From Clostridia bacterium (lineage in GTDB: Bacteria; Bacillota; Clostridia; Oscillospirales; CAG-272): a stretch of 33,763 bases of DNA. Under the pieces are notes generated by a model. The model worked only from the letters and a program-made list of their open reading frames with translations, did not search any database and had not been told where the DNA came from. The stretch lies in contig JAFTLK010000012.1 in the NCBI GenBank assembly GCA_017455975.1, positions 1-33,763 of the forward strand. Direction: 5' to 3'. Numbering within the stretch: position 1 is the first letter of the stretch; each line of letters starts with the position of its first letter. The translations under genes and the position numbers were made by a program. This document shows positions 7,687-15,330 of this stretch, one piece after another.

Positions 7687-8412
7687 ATGAAATGCAAGGT
7701 TATGACCTATAACATCCAGAGCTGCTGCGATTTTGTTGAAAAGGGAAAGCGAAGTCAGGAAAAGCTGATTGCATATCTGCGTGAAACCGACGCCGATGTG
7801 GTCGTGCTCAATGAGGTACGCGATCTTCCCGGAGATCCGCTGACCGAGGATCAGGCGGGTATGATTGCACGCGGCCTCGGCTGGAACTATCGCTTTGCCA
7901 AAGCCATCGATCTTTACAACGGCTCCTACGGCAATGCGTTTCTGACCCGTCATCCGATCAAGTCCTTTTCCGTAACACCGATCCCGCTCAAGGATCCGGA
8001 ACCCGGTGAAGAACTGCCGCGCTGGCGAGAAGCACGTTGTGTCTTCCGTGCGGAGGTGGAAATTGACGGCGAAACGCTGGTCGTCTTCGGTTCGCATTTC
8101 GGCCTTTCTGCAAGTGAGCAGAAGTATGCCGTCGAGATCACGGGTGCACTGCTGGATGCGGAATCAAAACCGCATGTGTTCATGGGTGACCTCAACATGG
8201 AGCCGGACAACCCGATCCTCGCACCGATCTTTGCACGTATGAAGGACGCATCGACGGTCATGCCCGAGCCGAAGCTGTCCCATATCTCCGACAACCCGAC
8301 CGTCAAGATCGACTATGTCTTTGTTTCGGACGGCATCACCGTGCATGATGCGGATATCCCGGCGTCCCTGATCTCCGATCATCGGCCGCATTGGGCGGAA
8401 ATTGAATTTTAA
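7687..8412 (+). CDS. Endonuclease/exonuclease/phosphatase-family hydrolase
   Basis: 241 residues, the usual size for a single EEP domain. Conserved metal and catalytic motifs run in order: MTYNIQ (Asn8), VVLNEVRD (Glu), GSHFGL, GDLNMEPDN (Asp/Asn) and the terminal SDHRPHWAE (Asp-His). The family cleaves phosphodiester or phosphomonoester bonds with Mg2+. Substrates range from DNA abasic sites to sphingomyelin, inositol phosphates and nucleotides, so the substrate here is unknown. It lacks the DNA-binding insertions of exonuclease III and has no signal peptide, so it probably acts on a small cytoplasmic substrate. AAAGGAG precedes the ATG by about 8 nt. It is probably expressed with the foldase gene and ends at a clear terminator. 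Confidence 0.88.
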   Translation: MKCKVMTYNIQSCCDFVEKGKRSQEKLIAYLRETDADVVVLNEVRDLPGDPLTEDQAGMIARGLGWNYRFAKAIDLYNGSYGNAFLTRHPIKSFSVTPIPLKDPEPGEELPRWREARCVFRAEVEIDGETLVVFGSHFGLSASEQKYAVEITGALLDAESKPHVFMGDLNMEPDNPILAPIFARMKDASTVMPEPKLSHISDNPTVKIDYVFVSDGITVHDADIPASLISDHRPHWAEIEF

Positions 8413-8420
8413 GAAACATG

Positions 8421-8458
8421 AACCTGTCGCGGGAATTGAACTGCCCCGACAGGTTTTT
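8421..8458 (+). terminator. Rho-independent terminator
   Basis: Stem AACCTGTCG (8421-8429) pairs with CGACAGGTT (8446-8454), followed by TTTT and further T residues from 8461. It ends the foldase/EEP transcript 8 bp after the stop codon. Confidence 0.8.
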
Positions 8459-8542
8459 CCTTTTTTAGGATACGCAGGAAAACATGAAAGTGACTGTGTC
8501 TGCATAGAATTGTCCCAAACATAAAAAGAAAGGACGATGGAT

Positions 8543-11188
8543 ATGCGCACAACCATACAGCGGGAGCGGGGACTGACGGAAGCAGAAGTGACGGAGAGCC
8601 GCACAAAATACGGGAACAATGCACTGCCGCGTGCTGCCGGTACTCCGTTTATCAAAAAGTTTTTGGGGGGCTTTTCCGATCCGATCATCCGGATCCTGCT
8701 CGGTGCACTGGGGCTCAACTGCCTGTTTCTGTTCAAAACCTTTGATGTCTTTGAAACGGTCGGAATTGCTGCGGCGATTCTGTGTGCGACGCTGATCTCA
8801 GCTTTGTCCGAGCGCGGCGGAGAGCAGGCTTTTGCCCGTCTTGCGGAAGAGGCACAGTGCACGGTCTGCCGTGTCCGCCGTGACGGTGAGGACAAAACGG
8901 TGTCCATCGATGCGCTTGTCGTTGGGGATACCGTTTATCTTTGCGCCGGAGATAAAATTCCGGCTGACGGTGTGCTGACCGATGGGATGCTGCGCATCTC
9001 ACAGGCTGCACTCAACGGAGAGGGAGCGGAGCAAACGAGAACGCCATACCGTGACCGTGCGGTCACAGACTGGAAGCCTGACGACACACGGCTGCTTTTG
9101 CGCGGAGCTGTCGTGACATGGGGTGAGGGGCGGATGCGCGTCTGCCGTGTCGGCGCAAATACGCTGTACGGAACCATCAGCGGTGAGCTGCAGCAGGACG
9201 GGCGCGAGAGCCCGCTGAAAACACGGCTTTCAGTGCTTGCGCGGCAGATGTCGCGCGTCGGCATTGTCGCGGCGGCCGGCGTCGGGCTTTCATATCTTGT
9301 GAATACCTTTTTCCTTGATGTCGGATGTTCCTTTGCGGGAACACAGCAGCTGCTGTCTGATCCTGCATTTGTTTTTTCGGCGCTGACGCATGCGCTGATG
9401 CTGGCGGCAACCACGGTTGTCATGGCGGTTCCGGAGGGTTTGCCGATGATGATCTCCGTTGTTCTGTCTGCCAATATCCGCCGTATGCAGCGTGACCGTG
9501 TTCTGGTACGCAAGCCGGTCGGTATTGAAACGGCGGGCTCGATGGATCTGCTGTTCTGTGACAAAACGGGGACTCTGACCTGCGGCAGACCTGTGGTGTC
9601 CGGAATTGTCACGGCATGGGATTCCTATCCGTCGTATTCCGTTTTCCGTGCAAAAGCGCCGTCGGCTGCTGCCCGATATGCCGTAAACTGTGCATGCAAT
9701 ACACAGAGCCGTCCGACAAAGCAGGGGGGAACGGTCCGGGCGGATGGCGGTAATGCCACCGACCGCGCGCTTCTCGATTCGATCCTGTCTCACGGCCGTC
9801 TGCCGGACGGATTGCCGGGCGAGGAGGCAATCGGAGAACGGATCCCGTTTGATTCGGCAAAGAAATACGCGAGTGCGACGGTCGGCGGTGTCACTTATAT
9901 CAAGGGTGCACCGGAGATCGTGCTGCGGAATGTTCGTCTTGCATATGATAGGGACGGGAGTTGTATTCCGCTCGACCGTGAGCGTCTTGCGCGGCAGATA
10001 TCCGCGATCACCGAAAAGGCGGGGCGCGTGATTGCTGTATGTACGGAGGAGCGCGGGGAGCGGGTGTTTTTGTGTCTGGTCTCTATCCGTGATGATCTGC
10101 GCCCGGATACACGGCGTACGGTGAAGCAGCTGCACGGTGCAGGGATCCGTGTGATCATGATGACCGGAGACAGCCGTGAGACGGCGGCTGCCATTGCGCG
10201 GGAGGCCGGAATCATGCGCGGTACGGATCCGCTTTGCCTGACCTCGGATGATCTGAAGGGGATGGATGACGGTGCGGTGCGTGCATGTCTGCCCCGGCTG
10301 TGTGTTGTCGCCCGTGCTTTGCCGCAGGACAAGAGCCGGCTGGTGCGACTTGCTCAGCAGGCCGGGCATGTGGTCGGCATGACGGGTGACGGTGTCAACG
10401 ATGCACCGGCACTCAAATGCGCCGATGTCGGCTTTGCGCTTGGCGGCGGTACGGAGGTGGCACAGGAGGCCGGGGATATTGTCATCCTCGACGATACGCT
10501 GTCCTCCATATCCCGCGCGGTGCTCTATGGAAGAACGATCTTCAAAAGCATCCGTAAATTCATTATGTTCCAGATGACAACGAATCTGTCTGCGGTTGGT
10601 ATTTCACTTCTGTGTCCGCTCTTCGGTGTCGATGCACCGATCACCGTCCTGCAGATGCTGTGGATCAATCTGATCATGGATACGCTCGGATCGCTTGCCT
10701 TTGCGGGAGAGGGACCGTCGGAGGAAACAATGCGGCAAGCGCCGAAAGCGCCGGATGAGCCGATCATGAACGCATACATGGTGCGCCGCATCGCATGGAT
10801 GGGCGCGTATCTGCTGGCGCTGTGTCTGTGGTTTGTCCACAGCGACAGCATGCGGTATCATTACGGATTTGACACGGAACCGACGCGGTTTCTCGGCGCC
10901 TTCTTTGCGCTGTTCATCTTTGCGGATATCGCCAATTCCGTTTCCGCTCGGACCACGCATATCAATCCGTTTCATCGCCTTGGTGCAAACCGTGCCTTTG
11001 TCGTGATCTTTTCGTTTATCATCACCGCGCAGTTCTGTATGCTATATTTCGGGGGCGCGGTTTTCCGTACCTGCCCGCTGACACCCGGTGAGCTTGCCGT
11101 CATTCTCATCCTCGCCGCTACCGTTCTGCTCTGGGGCGTGCTCGTCAAGGCTGTGCTTACGCTGCGATACAGAAACAGTTCTGTATAG
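8543..11188 (+). CDS. P-type Ca2+-transporting ATPase (P2 type, PMCA-like)
   Basis: 881 residues from ATG 8543, with AAAGGA 8 nt upstream; the ATG at 8537 is too close to it. The order is cation-ATPase N-domain, actuator domain with ALNGEGAEQTR in place of the usual TGES loop, and membrane segment M4 with VPEGLP (about 296-301). The phosphorylation site is DKTGTLT (Asp340), followed by nucleotide-domain KGAPEIVL and hinge TGDGVNDAPALK (about 614-625). The C-terminal membrane domain contains LQMLWINLIMDTLGSLA, the P2A/P2B calcium-pump pattern. It exports Ca2+ using ATP. The actuator loop departs from consensus (GEG for GES), which is worth noting for dephosphorylation. It stands alone between two terminators. 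I found no convincing promoter in 8461-8542. Confidence 0.92.
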   Translation: MRTTIQRERGLTEAEVTESRTKYGNNALPRAAGTPFIKKFLGGFSDPIIRILLGALGLNCLFLFKTFDVFETVGIAAAILCATLISALSERGGEQAFARLAEEAQCTVCRVRRDGEDKTVSIDALVVGDTVYLCAGDKIPADGVLTDGMLRISQAALNGEGAEQTRTPYRDRAVTDWKPDDTRLLLRGAVVTWGEGRMRVCRVGANTLYGTISGELQQDGRESPLKTRLSVLARQMSRVGIVAAAGVGLSYLVNTFFLDVGCSFAGTQQLLSDPAFVFSALTHALMLAATTVVMAVPEGLPMMISVVLSANIRRMQRDRVLVRKPVGIETAGSMDLLFCDKTGTLTCGRPVVSGIVTAWDSYPSYSVFRAKAPSAAARYAVNCACNTQSRPTKQGGTVRADGGNATDRALLDSILSHGRLPDGLPGEEAIGERIPFDSAKKYASATVGGVTYIKGAPEIVLRNVRLAYDRDGSCIPLDRERLARQISAITEKAGRVIAVCTEERGERVFLCLVSIRDDLRPDTRRTVKQLHGAGIRVIMMTGDSRETAAAIAREAGIMRGTDPLCLTSDDLKGMDDGAVRACLPRLCVVARALPQDKSRLVRLAQQAGHVVGMTGDGVNDAPALKCADVGFALGGGTEVAQEAGDIVILDDTLSSISRAVLYGRTIFKSIRKFIMFQMTTNLSAVGISLLCPLFGVDAPITVLQMLWINLIMDTLGSLAFAGEGPSEETMRQAPKAPDEPIMNAYMVRRIAWMGAYLLALCLWFVHSDSMRYHYGFDTEPTRFLGAFFALFIFADIANSVSARTTHINPFHRLGANRAFVVIFSFIITAQFCMLYFGGAVFRTCPLTPGELAVILILAATVLLWGVLVKAVLTLRYRNSSV

Positions 11189-11207
11189 CTTCCCTCAAAA
11201 ACAACAG

Positions 11208-11236
11208 GTGCCGCAGAATAGGATGATCTGCGGCAC
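11208..11236. terminator. Terminator between convergent genes
   Basis: A 10-bp stem (GTGCCGCAGA 11208-11217, TCTGCGGCAC 11227-11236) with a 9-nt loop lies between the ATPase stop and the hydrolase stop. On the minus strand it is followed by TGTTGTTTTT, so it mainly serves the leftward hydrolase gene. The plus-strand tract is poorer. Confidence 0.65.
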
Positions 11237-11245
11237 TGATTTGTG

Positions 11246-12166
11246 TTATGAGTAAAAATCGTGACAGCCGATGGAGAACAGCGCCTGTCGGTTGTTGACA
11301 ATCCAGAAATTCGATGCCTGCCGCGGGTCAAGGAAGTACAGCGCATCCTCGGAGATGCGGCATCCGTCCAGCGTCAGCTTGGCCGCGATGATGCTTTCTT
11401 CCGACGGTGTCTTGTAAATGGCACCGTTGGCCGTCGGTGTGAACTGCACACCCCATTTGCGGTCGAAGATGACCCCGTATACCGTGTTCGGGAACTGTGG
11501 GGAGGAGACGCGGTTCATGACGACCGAGCCGACCGCGAGCTGACCGCGCAGAGGCTCCGCACCGGATTCCGCATAAATGATGCGCGACAGCCAGTATACG
11601 GTGTCGGCGTTGTAATGGCGATCTCCTGCGGTGATCGTGCCTGTGCCGCGCATGATCTCAACGGCATGGCGTGAGGCATTCCAGTAGACCGTGCCGCCCA
11701 TTGCACGGACGGCGGAGCGCAGCGGCACATAGGTCACACCGTTGACGAGTGTGTTCTCGGGCGGATATTGTCCCGACAGCGCAAGATAACGACCGTTTGC
11801 GGTGAGATAGCATGCACCGGGCTTGGCTGTCAGTAAAAGGGCATCGGTTCTGACAACAGCGCAGCCGTTCTGTGTATCCCAGTAAACAGCGGGGTTGTCG
11901 AGCATCTGCCCCGCGAGCGTACGCAGAGGCAGATACGTCACGCCGTTTTCGATGATGTATGCATCCGTCGGACAGCGGACCCCGTCTATGTACACCGGTA
12001 CTGCGGCATACGGGATGTGCTGCATGTCGGTTTCGGAAATCACGGCCGGCGTTTCATGTGCCGATACGGGTTGGCACAGCGACGGAAGCAGTGTGAGGGT
12101 GAGCGCGGTAAGGAGCGCGGCGATACGTCGTCGGATGCGACGGTTGTTTTTGTGTTTCAGTTTCAT
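11246..12166 (-). CDS. Stalk-domain cell-wall hydrolase, SleB/CwlJ-like
   Basis: 306 residues from ATG 12166, with AAAGGA 8 nt upstream; an in-frame GTG at 12193 has no such site. The order is an Arg-rich start and signal peptide (cleavage near PVSA-HE), then two copper-amine-oxidase-like stalk repeats (NGVTYLPLRTLAGQM and NGVTYVPLRSAVRAMGG). A C-terminal hydrolase domain follows, beginning LSRIIYAESGAEPLRGQLAV with GSVVMNRVSSPQFPNTVYGV. It matches the SleB/CwlJ-type family (Hydrolase_2), in which the Glu of YAESG is the proposed catalytic residue of a muramidase or lytic transglycosylase. In Bacillus these proteins degrade spore cortex; homologues outside sporulation also exist. No YpeB-like partner is adjacent, so a role in spore germination is unproven. 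Confidence 0.87.
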   Translation of the reverse strand: MKLKHKNNRRIRRRIAALLTALTLTLLPSLCQPVSAHETPAVISETDMQHIPYAAVPVYIDGVRCPTDAYIIENGVTYLPLRTLAGQMLDNPAVYWDTQNGCAVVRTDALLLTAKPGACYLTANGRYLALSGQYPPENTLVNGVTYVPLRSAVRAMGGTVYWNASRHAVEIMRGTGTITAGDRHYNADTVYWLSRIIYAESGAEPLRGQLAVGSVVMNRVSSPQFPNTVYGVIFDRKWGVQFTPTANGAIYKTPSEESIIAAKLTLDGCRISEDALYFLDPRQASNFWIVNNRQALFSIGCHDFYS

Positions 12167-12249
12167 ATCTTTCGTCCTTTCATCTTGTTTCACTGTTCGG
12201 GTCGGATACGGCTTGGGTACGTGAGATGGAAGTGAACACTTCGGTTTCC

Positions 12250-12278
12250 ATTATACAGCATTTCACAAACACATGCAA
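12250..12278 (-). promoter_or_regulatory. Promoter of SleB-like hydrolase gene
   Basis: Minus strand: -35 TTGCAT (12273-12278), 17-bp spacer, -10 TATAAT (12250-12255). It looks like a sigma-A promoter, with nothing resembling a sporulation-sigma consensus, which weakens a strictly spore-specific role. Confidence 0.65.
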
Positions 12279-12333
12279 CCCACAAAATCCGGAAAAACAG
12301 GGAAAATATGGCAGCTGCGGCACAGATCACGCC

Positions 12334-12362
12334 TTGACAAACGCCTGCCTCTGCGGTATAAT
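12334..12362 (+). promoter_or_regulatory. mutY promoter, perfect consensus
   Basis: TTGACA (12334-12339), 17-bp spacer, TATAAT (12357-12362): an exact sigma-A consensus about 45 bp before the mutY start. The Shine-Dalgarno is weak (AAGAG), so translation rather than transcription may limit expression. Confidence 0.85.
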
Positions 12363-12408
12363 ACTGTCAGTAAAGCATGCATCACAATCATGAAAAAGAG
12401 CGATACAA

Positions 12409-13458
12409 ATGAACAAATACGAACTTTTATCCGATATCATTGCCCCTCTGCTGTACTGGTATCCTGGCGCGGCACGCGATCTTCCGTGGCGGCGCGAGCC
12501 GACACCGTACCATGTATGGATCTCGGAAATCATGCTCCAGCAGACGCGCGTGGAGGCAGTCCGTGGCTACTACGAACGCTTCCTTGCCGCATTTCCGACG
12601 GTTGCCGATCTTGCCGCAGCAGACGATGACAGGCTCAATAAGGTCTGGCAGGGGCTCGGCTATTACAGCCGCGCACGTAATCTGAAAAAAGCGGCGGTCA
12701 TGCTGATGGACGCATTCGGCGGGGAATTGCCGGCTGACCATGCGGCATTGCTGACGCTGCCGGGCATCGGTGCGTATACGGCAGGTGCCATCGGTTCCAT
12801 TGCTTTCGGTCTGCCGACACCGGCGGTCGATGGCAATGTTCTGCGTGTGGTACAGCGCGTGTGCGCCGACAGGCAGGACATCATGAAGCAATCCACAAAA
12901 GACGCGGTGACATCCGCGCTTGCCGCCGTTTATCCGCAGACACCGGAGGAGGCAGGTATGATGACACAGGCGCTGATGGAGCTCGGAGCGACGGTTTGTG
13001 TGCCGGGCGGTGCGCCGCATTGTGACGAATGTCCGCTCGCTTCGCTGTGCCGTGCCCATGCCGCAGGTGAAGAAACGGCATATCCCGTGAAAGCGCCGAA
13101 GCGTGCACGGACAGTACAGGCACGCACAGTGTATCTTCTGCGCTGTGACGGGCGGTATGCAATCCGCCGCCGCCCCGAAACAGGATTGCTCTCCGGCCTC
13201 TGGGAATTTCCGAATACGGACGGCATACAGGATGCCGCACAGGCGGCAGAGTGCCTTGCACGGTGGGGCCTGACAGCACAAAGCATTGCGCCGATCGCAC
13301 CAGCCAAGCATATTTTCACGCATATTGAATGGCATATGTCGGGGTATCTTTGTGATGTGGAGACACCCGGCGGCGGGTTTGTGTGGGTGTCGGCGGAGGC
13401 TATTGCCGGGCAGTATTCGATCCCGAGTGCGTTTGCGGCGTTTCTGCGTCTGCTCTGA
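12409..13458 (+). CDS. mutY: A/G-specific adenine DNA glycosylase
   Basis: 349 residues, normal for MutY. It removes adenine mispaired with 8-oxoguanine in base-excision repair. Catalytic Glu40 lies in WISEIMLQQTRV. The helix-hairpin-helix LLTLPGIGAYTAGAIGS is followed by VDGNVLRVVQRV with catalytic Asp141. The 4Fe-4S cluster ligands are Cys197, 205, 208 and 214, spaced C-x7-C-x2-C-x5-C, one residue longer at the first gap than the textbook C-x6. I believe this is common in clostridial MutY. The C-terminal NUDIX-like 8-oxoG-recognition domain begins around residue 225, and AKHIFTHIEWHMSGY is typical of it. There is no terminator before the next gene's promoter at 13504. Confidence 0.96.
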   Translation: MNKYELLSDIIAPLLYWYPGAARDLPWRREPTPYHVWISEIMLQQTRVEAVRGYYERFLAAFPTVADLAAADDDRLNKVWQGLGYYSRARNLKKAAVMLMDAFGGELPADHAALLTLPGIGAYTAGAIGSIAFGLPTPAVDGNVLRVVQRVCADRQDIMKQSTKDAVTSALAAVYPQTPEEAGMMTQALMELGATVCVPGGAPHCDECPLASLCRAHAAGEETAYPVKAPKRARTVQARTVYLLRCDGRYAIRRRPETGLLSGLWEFPNTDGIQDAAQAAECLARWGLTAQSIAPIAPAKHIFTHIEWHMSGYLCDVETPGGGFVWVSAEAIAGQYSIPSAFAAFLRLL

Positions 13459-13503
13459 CGGAATGACAATTCCGGATTTCCGGAAAAGAATCCGCTGAAA
13501 CGG

Positions 13504-13532
13504 TTGCAATTTCCGGCATTTGGGTGTATAAT
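13504..13532 (+). promoter_or_regulatory. Promoter of acidic lipoprotein gene
   Basis: -35 TTGCAA (13504-13509), 17-bp spacer, -10 TATAAT (13527-13532), 50 bp upstream of the ATG at 13582. It probably also serves the alpha/beta hydrolase that follows. Confidence 0.75.
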
Positions 13533-13581
13533 ATCATTAATAAAATGTATTTTGCTGAATGCAAAAAAGGAGTACATGACA

Positions 13582-14391
13582 ATGAGAAAACTGACAGCAG
13601 CGTTCCTTGCATTGGCCGTTCTTTGCAGCCTTTCGGCCTGCGGCGGCGACAAGGGCGTAAGTGAGGACACAAAAAACGAACTGCCTGCGCTTGAACAGCC
13701 CGGTGCGCTTGAAGAAACGGATCTGCTTGCTCTTGAGATGGAGTATGAGCAGCGCATCGCGGCCATGGACGAGGCGTTGAATGCCGCATATGAGTCCGGC
13801 GACGAAAATGCCATTATGGAAGCGGAAGCAGCAATGCAGGAACTGATTATGAAATACGATCGGTTCATGCAGGAACAGGCATCCGGCGGCAATGGCGGCA
13901 ACGAAGCGGACGGTGACGATGAGATATATTATCCCATCGAGGATGAATGGGACGACGCAGGTTGGGAAGACGACGGCTGGGACGACGGCTATTCCATGGA
14001 CGAGCTGTATGATGAAAGACTTTTTGACACCGACTGGTACCATATTTCCGAGGATGTCCGTACCTATCACATCAAACTGTACGGCCTCGGCGATTACCAG
14101 AAGGATGCGACCTTCTCCGTATACGATCCGAGAACCGATACGCAAGAATCCTACGGCTTCCTTGTGAGTGAGGGCTATATGGACGATCCGAACGATCCTA
14201 CGGTCGCGATTGTATATACAACCGTGAATCCGACGTATGATGTCCATACAGGCGGCTCATATGCCGAGGAGATCTGGTATCTGGAATACATCGACGGTGA
14301 CATGGAACTGCGTCGCTATACCATCGGTGAGCACGGCAAAGCCGGTGACTTCATCGATTCCATGCTTTTCACGACAACAACGCCGGGCTGA
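13582..14391 (+). CDS. Acidic lipoprotein of unknown function
   Basis: 269 residues from ATG 13582. AAGGAG lies 9 nt upstream; the in-frame ATG at 13576 is only 3 nt from it. The lipobox SLSAC places the acylated Cys at residue 20. Residues about 50-100 form a charged helix, possibly a coiled coil (EMEYEQRIAAMDEALNAAYE). Next comes a Gly/Asn linker, then a striking acidic and Trp-rich segment (about 110-150) with WDDAGWEDDGWDDG. The last 110 residues look like a beta-rich globular domain beginning near DTDWYHISEDVRTYHIKLYG. I recognise no family. The acidic segment could bind cations or basic cell-wall partners, but nothing shows this. It is followed after 16 bp by the alpha/beta hydrolase, in the same transcript. 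Confidence 0.8.
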   Translation: MRKLTAAFLALAVLCSLSACGGDKGVSEDTKNELPALEQPGALEETDLLALEMEYEQRIAAMDEALNAAYESGDENAIMEAEAAMQELIMKYDRFMQEQASGGNGGNEADGDDEIYYPIEDEWDDAGWEDDGWDDGYSMDELYDERLFDTDWYHISEDVRTYHIKLYGLGDYQKDATFSVYDPRTDTQESYGFLVSEGYMDDPNDPTVAIVYTTVNPTYDVHTGGSYAEEIWYLEYIDGDMELRRYTIGEHGKAGDFIDSMLFTTTTPG

Positions 14392-14407
14392 TTAAGGAGA
14401 ATGTGCC

Positions 14408-15145
14408 ATGATGATCCGAGAATATACAAAATCCGAGTACCGCGGCTTTGACCGATACGATTTTCCGTTTGCAGGTCACAATGCTGTTGTGATTTTCCCG
14501 CATGAAGCACGGGCGGACGGCGCATGGGTCTGGCGTGCCGAGTTCCTCGGCGCGTTTGATTCGGTCGATGTGGAGATGCTGCGCCGCGGCTGGTATCTGG
14601 TGCATTACTCTGTTTCCGATATGTTCGGAAGTCCTGCATCTGTTGCGCTGATGAAGGCATTTTACGACTTTGTTGTTCCTGCGTTCGGTCTGAACGCCAA
14701 ATGCGACATCTTCGGCTTTTCGCGCGGCGGGCTGTATTCGTTCAACTTTACCTGTGCGCATCCCGACTGTGTATCGACGCTGTATCTCGACGCACCGGTG
14801 CTGGATATGCGCGACTGGCCGTGTGCCCCGAAATATAATGGCGGCTTTGACTATCATGAATGTCCTGTGCAGTACGGCATGACACGCGAAGGATTTTTTG
14901 CGCGCCGTGATCTGCAGCCGGTCGACCGCATTTATGAGCTGACGGACACCGGTGTTCCCGTTGCACTTGTTGCAGGGGATGCTGACACGGTTGTTGACTT
15001 CCGCCGCAACGGACGACGTCTGTGTGATGCACTCTATTCTGCCGGATATGACTATATCGAAATCGTAAAACCGGGCTGCGATCATCACCCGCACAGTGTG
15101 GAAGATCCCACGCCGGTGGCTGATTTTATCGCATCTCACCGATAA
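14408..15145 (+). CDS. Alpha/beta-hydrolase family protein
   Basis: 245 residues. The nucleophile elbow is GFSRGG (Ser105) after a strand beginning CDIF. The acid is probably Asp191 or Asp193 in VAGDADTVVD, and the base is a His in CDHHPHSVED (residues 226-229). Spacing and order fit an alpha/beta-hydrolase catalytic triad. The HPHS tail and GDADTVV pattern resemble esterases of carbohydrate-active clusters, such as acetyl or feruloyl esterases, but the substrate is not identifiable. There is no signal peptide, so it is probably cytoplasmic. AAGGAG lies 9 nt before ATG 14408, and a second ATG follows directly. It lies 16 bp after the lipoprotein gene and is probably co-transcribed. I see no clear terminator before the next promoter. 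Confidence 0.83.
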   Translation: MMIREYTKSEYRGFDRYDFPFAGHNAVVIFPHEARADGAWVWRAEFLGAFDSVDVEMLRRGWYLVHYSVSDMFGSPASVALMKAFYDFVVPAFGLNAKCDIFGFSRGGLYSFNFTCAHPDCVSTLYLDAPVLDMRDWPCAPKYNGGFDYHECPVQYGMTREGFFARRDLQPVDRIYELTDTGVPVALVAGDADTVVDFRRNGRRLCDALYSAGYDYIEIVKPGCDHHPHSVEDPTPVADFIASHR

Positions 15146-15214
15146 GGCTGTGTAAATTTTCCGAATTTGATAAAAATTTCACTAAAAACTGCATTTTCCA
15201 AAAGAAAATCTCAT

Positions 15215-15250
15215 TTTTCCCTTTACAATCGGGGGAAAATGTGATACAAT
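15215..15250 (+). promoter_or_regulatory. nifJ promoter with inverted repeat around the -35
   Basis: -35 TTTACA (15222-15227), 17-bp spacer, -10 TACAAT (15245-15250), extended as TGTGATACAAT. The -35 lies inside an inverted repeat, TTTTCCC (15215-15221) with GGGAAAA (15233-15239), a candidate operator. The leader to ATG 15331 is about 75 nt. An in-frame ATG in it (15271) is rejected because AGGAGG lies between it and 15331. Confidence 0.75.
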
Positions 15251-15330
15251 ATATAGGAATCCGGATAAATATGCAGCGATGGTTTTCGACGCGTATTTAT
15301 ACTGAAAATTTTTTAGGAGGATACACTCAC

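Noticed and set aside
6546..7697. 383-codon frame opposite the foldase gene
   Set aside because: It covers the foldase gene and its promoter. The His/Cys-rich antisense translation matches no known protein pattern.
12990..13060. Altered Fe-S spacing in MutY (C-x7 instead of C-x6)
   Set aside because: All four cysteines are present, and I believe the longer first gap is common among clostridial MutY proteins. Not a likely defect.
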